Of a stretch of 52,561 bases of DNA, positions 26,601 to 32,864 are shown piece by piece. A model generated the notes under the pieces. That model saw only the letters and a program-made list of their open reading frames with translations, ran no database searches and was not told the DNA's origin. Every line of letters begins with the position of its first letter. Position 1 is the first letter of the stretch. Origin of the DNA: Verrucomicrobiota bacterium (lineage in GTDB: Bacteria; Verrucomicrobiota; Verrucomicrobiia; Limisphaerales; UBA1319); the NCBI GenBank assembly GCA_022709905.1, contig JAKLHY010000056.1:1-52561 (forward strand), written 5' to 3'. The translations under genes were made by a program, and so were the position numbers.

Positions 26601-29600
26601 CCGCGTCAGGAAACATCTGTTTGGAAAAGGCGCGCTTACCCCGGCTGAAGTTGAACAACGCTGGATGAAGCGAGCCCGGGAAATCGAGCTCGCCGTGATC
26701 GCCGAGACCGCGCGCTGGGGCGATTACCGTCGCGACGTCCACTCTTACCAAAACGGTCCCTACGAGCTTTACACGCGGGACAACCACTGGCGGGCCGAGC
26801 AAAACCGTCTTCGATCCCAGTATTTTCCCCAACGCACTGCCACGGTGCTCAACCAACTGCGCAACGCGGGATTGTATCCCAACCTGACCGCGCCGGAGTT
26901 CAGCCATGGCGGCGGCCCGGTGGCCTCGGGATACAAGCTGAGCATGAGCGCGCCCCAGGGGACAGTTTACTTCACCACGAATGACATCGATCCGCGCATT
27001 CCCCTGACAGGTGGCATCCATCCGTCCGCGCTATCGTTTTCGGAACCGTGTGTTCTCGATCACAGTGTCCGGGTCAAGGCCCGGGCGTGGCAGGGAGGAA
27101 CCTGGAGCGCGCTGGCTGAGGCTGAGTTCCTGGTGGATCAAGCCGTTCTTCCCGTCCGGATTACGGAAATCATGTATCATCCTGCCGGAGGTGACGCCCA
27201 CGAGTTCCTTGAGCTCCAGAACGAGGCGGATTTCACGGTGGACGCCACCGGTTTTTGGCTCGACGGTGTGGATTTCGTGTTCCCGCATCGCACCCTTTTG
27301 AAACCGGGAGAGGTCGTTGTTCTGGCCTCGGCCGTCAGTCCTTCTTCGTTTGCCGCGCGCTATCCGAACACCAGAGTCGCCGGTTTCTTCGAGGGATCCC
27401 TGGCCAACAGTGGTGAGCGCATCGCGTTGCACGACAGGCAGGGACAAGTTCTGGCGTCGGTGACGTATTCGGACAGCGGAATCTGGCCGAAGGAAGCCGA
27501 TGGAGAGGGTTACTCGCTGGAACTTGCCGGTCTGCACTGCGAATCAGGTATCCCCGCCCATTGGGTGGCCAGCGAAGCTATCCATGGCACGCCCGGGGAA
27601 CATCGGTCCCCCGCCCTTCCGGATGCGGTTCGCCTCAATGAGATCGAGGCTACGGCCTCTTTGACCACAGGCCATGGCCGGAAATCGGATTGGATCGAAC
27701 TGGCAAACACCGGAGACGTTCCGATTTCTTTGGGGGGATGGTTGCTGCGTGACGAAAGCGATGTGGCATGGTTTTTTCCGGACAACACAACGATCGCGCC
27801 TCGCGGTTTCCTGGTCGTTTGGTGTGACGATGCAACACAGGATCCTGGATTACATGCCCCTTTCCACCTGGACCGCCAGGGTGAAACCCTGCTGCTCCAA
27901 AATGCCGACGGGAAGCGAGTCGACGCGATCAGCTACGGCCCCCAGGTTCCGGGGTACACCCTGGGGCGCATGGATACCGAGGATGACTGGCAGTTGACGA
28001 TTCCGACGCCGGAGGCCCCGAACACGACCGCTCCCCTGGCGGAATCCACCAGCCTCAAGATTAATGAATGGATTTCAAATCCCAGGCCGGGTCAAGACGA
28101 CTGGCTTGAACTGCACAATGCGGATCCCACACGACCGGCGGCCCTGAGAAACCTATGTCTCGCGAACCTGGACACGACCTTTGTCATCCGGCTTCCAACC
28201 TTCATTTCTCCGGGAGGATACCTTCGACTGCGGACCGATGACCGCAGCGATGCCGGTCATGTCGGCCTCCGCCTTCCCGCCCGCGGAGGAATCCTTGCGT
28301 TATGCATGATTTCGGGACAAATCATTGACCAAGTCGAATACACCGGCCAGGCGGAGGGGATTTCGTCCGGCCGATGGCCCGATGGCGGTCCCAACATCGT
28401 AACATTCCCGGAGGGCCCCACCCCGGAGGCCAGCAATGGATCCCGCAACAGCTCGGGCCTCCAGTTGAGTGAACTCCTTGCCGCCGGCCCTTCGCAGCCC
28501 GGATGGATTGAGCTATACAATCCAACAACGCAATCCCTGGATTTGTCAGGATTTCAGCTCTGTCTAGGATCTGACGGCGGCGTCGCGTGGTCATTCCCCG
28601 CCGGTTTTCGCTTGGATCCCACTGGTTTTGTGACGATCGACTGTGACGAGACACACGCCGCCACCACGATAACCAGCCTTCCACTAAACACGGGCCGGTC
28701 ACTGTCTTCGTCTTCGGGATCAGTGATCTTGCGTGATCCCGAAGGCAATCTCATCGATGCGGTGGAATATGGATTCCAAATTCGCGGTCTGAGCATCGGG
28801 CGGACAACCGGAGGCTGGGCTTTACTGAGCCGTCCTTCCCGCGATCAAGCCAACGGCCCGGCAGCGCCATTGGGTTCAACAAAGACGTTGAAGATTAATG
28901 AATGGCTCGCCTCGACACTCACGGGCGACGATTTCATCGAAGTGTTTAATCCCAGCCCGTCTCCCGTATCTCTGACCGGGCTTCTGCTGAGTGACGATCC
29001 TGCCCTGACCGCCAGGAATCGGTTTCAGGTGAGACCGCTCTCCTATGTGGCTGCGGGGGGGTGGGTGGCATGGAAAGCCGATGATTCGACCGATCAGGGC
29101 GCCCATCATCTTAACTTCCGCCTCGATCGCCTGGGCGAAGCCCTGCGGTTATACAGTCCCGAGGGGGACCTGATCGACGCAATCGATTTTGGACTTCAAC
29201 AAACCGGGTTCTCGGAAGGCCGACTCGTGGATGGCGGACCGGATATCGGCCTTCTCTCGAGTGGCCCAACCCCTGGCCGATCCAATATCCCGATCTCGGA
29301 GAATCCGGATACCGATGACGACGGTTTGCCCGATGATTGGGAAACGGCCTATGGGACCCATCCCCAAGAACCGGACGCGGATCTGGATCCCGACCAGGAT
29401 GGACTGACGAATGCCGAGGAATTTGCGGCAGGCACACATCCCCTCGACAGAACCAGCCGGCTGGAAATCCGGGGCATCGCCCTCACCCCGTCGGGCATTG
29501 AACTACAATTCCATGCTGTGTCCAATCGAACATATCGGGTCTTGTTTCAAACAGAACTGAGCTCAGGAGAATGGAATATGCTGGCTGAACTGCCGGCCGC

Positions 29601-29694
29601 AAGCACGAACCGGCTACAAACCGTCACGGACAGCTCGGTCCCCGCAAAGACAAGGTATTATCGGCTTGCTTTACCCATCCCTATCCAGCCTTGA
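23644..29694 (+). CDS. Giant secreted lamin-tail / CotH-kinase protein
   Basis: 2016 residues from ATG 23644, which begins a signal peptide (RRRLIEVWLAAGLGFIWATA). Approximate order: galactose-binding-like sandwich 30-195; two Ig-like units 200-390 (FTEPVTG... repeated); lamin-tail domain 401-480 (INEILTANVAA...DWIEIYNPG); chitobiase-like unit with RFTTDGREPT near 595; CotH-kinase-like core 686-950 (IQIQGNAGREPIKQPKHAFR, NGLYWGIYDPSERPDAAFG, VYVPWDGEMILDE). A second chitobiase-like unit comes next (VYFTTNDIDPR), then five further lamin-tail units between 1170 and 1850 (repeated LKINEW...DWLELHN). TSP3 loops follow at about 1887-1933 (NPDTDDDGLPDDWE), and a C-terminal beta domain ends the protein. 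CotH proteins phosphorylate spore-coat proteins in Bacillus; here a role on surface polymers is speculative. The gene stands alone. Confidence 0.88.
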   Translation: MRRRLIEVWLAAGLGFIWATAEAATLIAPQSTWHYQKGIHEASEPVGNWRLTSFDDASWLVGAAPFHYGENLAGGTVLGDMRNQYSCIYLRHSFDLDQPLGSEVLRFRAICDDGFIAWINGVEVARFNMPAGDRAFNSFASAAVAEPVSYRDYPLPSSLRLMAGRNVLAVQVFNNSITSSDLQWDVELAVEEPDTHPPGIASVEPAPGPVERLTEVVMTFTEPVTGVLAADLRLGTQPATAVTGTGSRYVFVFAQPSEGAVELRWDADTLITDLAQPANRFMTDTAGPWQYEVVDRTPPRLSEISPRPGLTVRNLAVVEISFTEPVSGIDATDLLANGIPAHNVKGEASGPYRFEFASVGAGSVRISWAINHGIHDQAGAANPLETQEWQLKVDPDFAVPGLRINEILTANVAATGFKDEDGELQDWIEIYNPGTEAANLDGWSLTDDLNDPDRWIFPSITLGPGQYLVVFASGKDRKDPSLGRRLHANFKLSSSGEYLALLNQESPRAVVSEFQPGYPEQRNDYSYGYEISGELRYFRTPTPGMANGASMIEGVAPPPHVNVGRGWFDQPFQLVISSPLPGVQHRFTTDGREPTETHGQLYTGPWRITTTTILRIASFQQNLLPSRVVTHTYLYAVDLVHQPNNPPGFPVGPTVMAGYPSDYEMDPEIVNDPVYRDQIIPALLSLPALSIVCPTEDLFGASTGIYTHPTSRGPDWERACSVEFIPNEDAAGFQTDAGIQIQGNAGREPIKQPKHAFRLVFKGDYGPAKLEFPLYPESPVSRFDTLVLRADFNFSWLHWNSAQRIRAQRTRDAWLKDSMRAMNGLASHNRYVHLFLNGLYWGIYDPSERPDAAFGASYMGGEKEDYDVINEGAAVDGSLQAYNAMLALSNLEDPGNYHRMQSALDLTQYIDYMLLHFYIGHQDWGRNKNWYALRPRDNRLGFVYVPWDGEMILDEVSHNRVSNADTPSGLHTALVANSEYRLAFADRVRKHLFGKGALTPAEVEQRWMKRAREIELAVIAETARWGDYRRDVHSYQNGPYELYTRDNHWRAEQNRLRSQYFPQRTATVLNQLRNAGLYPNLTAPEFSHGGGPVASGYKLSMSAPQGTVYFTTNDIDPRIPLTGGIHPSALSFSEPCVLDHSVRVKARAWQGGTWSALAEAEFLVDQAVLPVRITEIMYHPAGGDAHEFLELQNEADFTVDATGFWLDGVDFVFPHRTLLKPGEVVVLASAVSPSSFAARYPNTRVAGFFEGSLANSGERIALHDRQGQVLASVTYSDSGIWPKEADGEGYSLELAGLHCESGIPAHWVASEAIHGTPGEHRSPALPDAVRLNEIEATASLTTGHGRKSDWIELANTGDVPISLGGWLLRDESDVAWFFPDNTTIAPRGFLVVWCDDATQDPGLHAPFHLDRQGETLLLQNADGKRVDAISYGPQVPGYTLGRMDTEDDWQLTIPTPEAPNTTAPLAESTSLKINEWISNPRPGQDDWLELHNADPTRPAALRNLCLANLDTTFVIRLPTFISPGGYLRLRTDDRSDAGHVGLRLPARGGILALCMISGQIIDQVEYTGQAEGISSGRWPDGGPNIVTFPEGPTPEASNGSRNSSGLQLSELLAAGPSQPGWIELYNPTTQSLDLSGFQLCLGSDGGVAWSFPAGFRLDPTGFVTIDCDETHAATTITSLPLNTGRSLSSSSGSVILRDPEGNLIDAVEYGFQIRGLSIGRTTGGWALLSRPSRDQANGPAAPLGSTKTLKINEWLASTLTGDDFIEVFNPSPSPVSLTGLLLSDDPALTARNRFQVRPLSYVAAGGWVAWKADDSTDQGAHHLNFRLDRLGEALRLYSPEGDLIDAIDFGLQQTGFSEGRLVDGGPDIGLLSSGPTPGRSNIPISENPDTDDDGLPDDWETAYGTHPQEPDADLDPDQDGLTNAEEFAAGTHPLDRTSRLEIRGIALTPSGIELQFHAVSNRTYRVLFQTELSSGEWNMLAELPAASTNRLQTVTDSSVPAKTRYYRLALPIPIQP

Positions 29695-29737
29695 ATAAAT
29701 TACTGCGGACCTTTGTGGAGTGTAGTACAGTGCTTGC

Positions 29738-30472
29738 ATGAAAACGAATCAAGTATCTCGGCTGCAATTCGGCTTTCTGCTTTCCTGCTATCTGACCGGT
29801 CTGCTGGCGCTGATGCCCGCGGCACTCAAAGCCGGGGAACCGCCCGCTGATGCCCGCGCGCAAGAGATCGAAAACCTTGAACGCCAGGCGCAGAAACTCA
29901 AGGCCGACGGACGCCACGAGGAAGCCCGGGAAATCATGAGCAAAATCGATCGACTCCTGGCCCGGGATAAAGCCGGAGAAATCCAAGGCGAACCCCGAGA
30001 TCCGGGATCGCGTCAGCACGACCTGAAACGCAAGCTGACGGAGTCGCAGCGCGAGCTGAAGCGGCTGCGAAAGGCCGGTCATCACGATGAAGCCATGGCT
30101 CTGGAACGGCGTGTGGATCAGCTGGAAAGCGAACTTCGCCAGTTTGAGCCCCGAGAAGGATTCCGGAACGAACCAGGCCAACCGAAGAAAGAATCAGGGC
30201 TCCCGGAGGAAGCGCAGCGCCGGCTTCACCATCTGAAGATCGCCATTGAAAACCTGCACGCCGCTGGCATGCACGATCCCGCCGAACGCCTCACTCAGGA
30301 AGCCGAACGATTGCGGCAAGCCATGGATCGGCGCCGACCGGCGCCAGGCCGGGAGCCCGGCGGGGATGTCCTCCGTGGCGAACTGAACGGGCTGCGACAG
30401 GAACTTCGGGAACTGCGGCAGGCCGTCCAGGAATTGCGCGTCCAAATGGAACGGCTCAAGAGCGAGCGCTAA
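29738..30472 (+). CDS. Exported coiled-coil protein of unknown function
   Basis: A 244-residue protein with a hydrophobic N-terminal segment (FGFLLSCYLTGLLALMPAALKA, about residues 11-32) read as a signal peptide. The rest is very rich in Arg, Glu, Leu and Gln and heptad-like: EIENLERQAQKLKADGRHEEA, LTESQRELKRLRKAGHHDEAM, and a final GLRQELRELRQAVQELRVQM. These stretches predict long parallel coiled coils, with two or three repeats of a (R/K)A.GH.(D/E)EA(M/R) pattern. No enzyme motif is visible. It starts 43 bp after the CotH gene and ends 77 bp before the kinase gene, all on the same strand. Cotranscription with either is possible but unproven. Confidence 0.75.
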   Translation: MKTNQVSRLQFGFLLSCYLTGLLALMPAALKAGEPPADARAQEIENLERQAQKLKADGRHEEAREIMSKIDRLLARDKAGEIQGEPRDPGSRQHDLKRKLTESQRELKRLRKAGHHDEAMALERRVDQLESELRQFEPREGFRNEPGQPKKESGLPEEAQRRLHHLKIAIENLHAAGMHDPAERLTQEAERLRQAMDRRRPAPGREPGGDVLRGELNGLRQELRELRQAVQELRVQMERLKSER

Positions 30473-30549
30473 CTTAAGGCTGGATTTCCTGAATCCGAGT
30501 GAGTTTTGGACATCGCGATCCATTCTGATTCGTGCGTTGAATTCCCACG

Positions 30550-31956
30550 ATGAGCAATATTTCTCCGAACGACGAACCCACCCGCCTGGATCATCCTCCT
30601 TTGAGCACGGGCCAATCCTTGAAGCAATACCGGCTCGAAGCTCGGCTGGGCCAGGGCGGCATGGGGCTGGTCTATCGCGCCTACGACACCAAACTCCATC
30701 GTTCGGTTGCGATCAAACTCCTCTCCCCGGAGGTCACCTCCGATCCTGACCGCAAACAGCGGCTGTTGCAGGAAGCGCGCGCCGCCGCCCGCGTCAATCA
30801 TCCCACCATCGCCCAAATCTATGATGCCGATGAACAGGATGCGGTGACGTTCATCGTCATGGAACTGGTCGAGGGCAAGACCGTTCGTCAACTCCTTCAA
30901 AACCACGAGCTCGATCTTCTCGGGGCCATCGATATCGCCATCCAGATTGCCGAAGGTCTGGCCAAAGCCCACGAACTGGGCATCATCCATCGTGACATCA
31001 AGCCCGCCAACGTCATGGTCACCCCGGAGGGTCATGCCAAACTCCTGGATTTCGGCCTCGCGAAGCTCCTGGAGGGCACCTTGGTCCAGACGACCACTGG
31101 AACGGTCTGTGTCGAGGATGCCCCAGCCGCTCTGACCCAGTCCGGCATTGTATTGGGCACTCCAGCCTATATGAGCCCGGAACAGGTTCGAGGCGCCAAA
31201 GTCGATTCTCGGGCCGATATCTTCTCGTTGGGCGTTTTGCTTTATGAAATGGCGACCGGCCGGGCCCCTTTTCAACGCGATACCATCATGGATTCTCTCC
31301 ATGCTGTGGCTTTTGATGACACTCCCCCGATGCGGGAGGAACAATCCCATATCCCGGCTGAGCTCCAGCGCATTGTATCGCGCTGCCTGAGAAAACACCC
31401 GGAGGAACGTTATCCCGACGCCCGCATTCTTGTCCGGGAGTTGCGAGTCGTCCGTCGGAATACCGAGGCGGGATTAGTGCAGAAGACGTCCTTGCGCCAG
31501 CGAATCCTGGATGCCTGGGAATACCTGCAACACCAGCCCCCAAGCCGGTATGCCTGGTTTGCTATCGGCGCAATTGGCCTCGGCGTGGGCCTTTATCTGT
31601 CTATCGCTCGAATTGGTTCAGGCGGCCTCTTTCTCACACTGATCATTGGATTGTTGCTGTATCGGCACATCCGCAATCACCCTCAGCGCTTGCGGGAACT
31701 CCTGGTCCGTAAAATCGCCAAGATTCCCGAAGTGCGCCTGATTCGTTTCCATGATCATCAGGTCACCGTAGTGGTCGATACCGCCGTTGCCCAATTGTAC
31801 GGCCGGATCAATCACCAGGTGAATCTCTGCAACCGCAAGCGCTATTGGGGAGCCCCCATGATCGTTTCCATTCAGCACGATCTGTCTGAGGAACAGTTCA
31901 GCAAAATGCTTTCCGATCCGGGCGTCCAATATGTCCGTCCCGATGTGGTTTCATGA
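30550..31956 (+). CDS. Membrane-anchored PknB-type serine/threonine protein kinase
   Basis: A 468-residue kinase. The domain (27-310) is complete: GQGGMG loop 34-39, VAIK Lys56, helix-C Glu75, HRDIKPANVM with Asp149, Lys151 and Asn154, DFG at 167-169, and GTPAYMSPEQ in the activation segment, followed by DIFSLGVLLYEM. Two adjacent hydrophobic stretches (about 336-357 and 361-378) form one or two membrane helices. The 90-residue C-terminal part (IPEVRLIRFHDHQVTVVVD...LSEEQFSKMLSDPGVQYVRPD) is not a PASTA or other sensor domain I recognise. If there are two helices, this tail returns to the cytoplasm. The kinase is followed, after a 350-bp spacer containing an inverted repeat, by the ECF sigma gene. 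Phosphorylation of the sigma/VWA system is an inference from position. Confidence 0.92.
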   Translation: MSNISPNDEPTRLDHPPLSTGQSLKQYRLEARLGQGGMGLVYRAYDTKLHRSVAIKLLSPEVTSDPDRKQRLLQEARAAARVNHPTIAQIYDADEQDAVTFIVMELVEGKTVRQLLQNHELDLLGAIDIAIQIAEGLAKAHELGIIHRDIKPANVMVTPEGHAKLLDFGLAKLLEGTLVQTTTGTVCVEDAPAALTQSGIVLGTPAYMSPEQVRGAKVDSRADIFSLGVLLYEMATGRAPFQRDTIMDSLHAVAFDDTPPMREEQSHIPAELQRIVSRCLRKHPEERYPDARILVRELRVVRRNTEAGLVQKTSLRQRILDAWEYLQHQPPSRYAWFAIGAIGLGVGLYLSIARIGSGGLFLTLIIGLLLYRHIRNHPQRLRELLVRKIAKIPEVRLIRFHDHQVTVVVDTAVAQLYGRINHQVNLCNRKRYWGAPMIVSIQHDLSEEQFSKMLSDPGVQYVRPDVVS

Positions 31957-32078
31957 TAAAACCAGGTGCTTGGGAATGTTCTCGTGTTGCTGTCTGACAA
32001 ATGCTATTGGCCCTTTTGCCGTGGGCCATTTGTCCCCTCCGCTCCTTTGGGATCTGCTCACGGACCTTGAAGCAGACT

Positions 32079-32151
32079 GTAGCGGCGACTCGTCCGAACG
32101 CCGCTGAGTTTGCCCATTCAAATTGGCAGCGCTCTCCCGAGTTGCCGCTAC
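32079..32151. repeat. Inverted repeat in the spacer between kinase and sigma factor genes
   Basis: GTAGCGGCGACTCG (32079-32092) and CGAGTTGCCGCTAC (32138-32151) are reverse complements at 13 of 14 positions, enclosing 45 bp that includes CGAACGCCGCTGAG. It looks like a small dispersed repeat rather than a terminator, because no T-run follows. The rest of the 350-bp spacer (31957-32306) has no gene; promoters for the sigma operon should lie between the repeat and 32306, but none was clear by eye. Confidence 0.5.
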
Positions 32152-32306
32152 GGGGGGAAGGTTCATGGGGAGGGAGCAATCAGCCGACAAATCCGTCTAA
32201 GAAACAGGGTCGTCAGGTGTCTATAAGGAATGATGCGACTGGAACATAGAGTGCTGTGCGAGCAGATTCGATACAACACACGAAGGGTGTTTTCACCCCA
32301 CTGACC

Positions 32307-32864
32307 ATGGCTGTAGCCCCGCCGAACGAAGCCAGTGCGGGACAACCGCGTCGGGACAGTCTCGAGGACGTTTTTCTGGCGTTGGAATCGAGATTGCTGG
32401 GTTACGCCCATCGTTTGGTGAACAACTTGGACGCCGCCGAGGATGTCGTCCAGGAGGCTTTTCTGAGGTTGCACGGTCAGTTTGAGCAGGTGCAGGATCC
32501 GCGAAGGTGGCTCTATCGCACGGTGCACAATCTGGCCCTCAACCATCGGCGGGCTGCGGGCAGAACCATTTCGTTGGAACAGCCGGAGGGCTCCGATTTG
32601 GCTTCGCCGCCCCCTCCTGTGGATCCTCAGCCCCTTCCAGACGAGCAAATCGCCCGATGGGAAAATGTTGGTCTGGTAAGACTCACCCTGGAAACGCTTG
32701 ATCCCCGCAGTCGCGAACTGATTCGGCTGAAGTTTCAGGAAAACCTGTCCTATAAACAGATCACGGAACGGACAGGCCTGACCACGGGACATGTGGGCTA
32801 TCTGCTTCATCATGCCTTGAAAGCCGTGGCCGGTGAACTCGCCAGAAATGGAGTCATTCCATGA
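32307..32864 (+). CDS. ECF-type RNA polymerase sigma factor
   Basis: 185 residues from ATG 32307; a GTG at 32256 would add 17 non-conserved residues. Region 2 (RLLGYAHRLVNNLDAAEDVVQEAFLRLH, then RRWLYRTVHNLALNHRR) and region 4 (LETLDPRSRELIRLKFQE...SYKQITERTGLTTGHVGYLLHHAL) are both intact and joined by a Pro-rich linker. Region 3 is absent, which defines the extracytoplasmic-function class. The stop codon overlaps the ATG of the VWA gene (ATGA at 32861-32864), so translation is coupled, as is common for sigma/anti-sigma pairs. It probably directs transcription of this operon and other envelope genes in response to a signal relayed by the VWA protein; that is inference. Confidence 0.92.
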   Translation: MAVAPPNEASAGQPRRDSLEDVFLALESRLLGYAHRLVNNLDAAEDVVQEAFLRLHGQFEQVQDPRRWLYRTVHNLALNHRRAAGRTISLEQPEGSDLASPPPPVDPQPLPDEQIARWENVGLVRLTLETLDPRSRELIRLKFQENLSYKQITERTGLTTGHVGYLLHHALKAVAGELARNGVIP

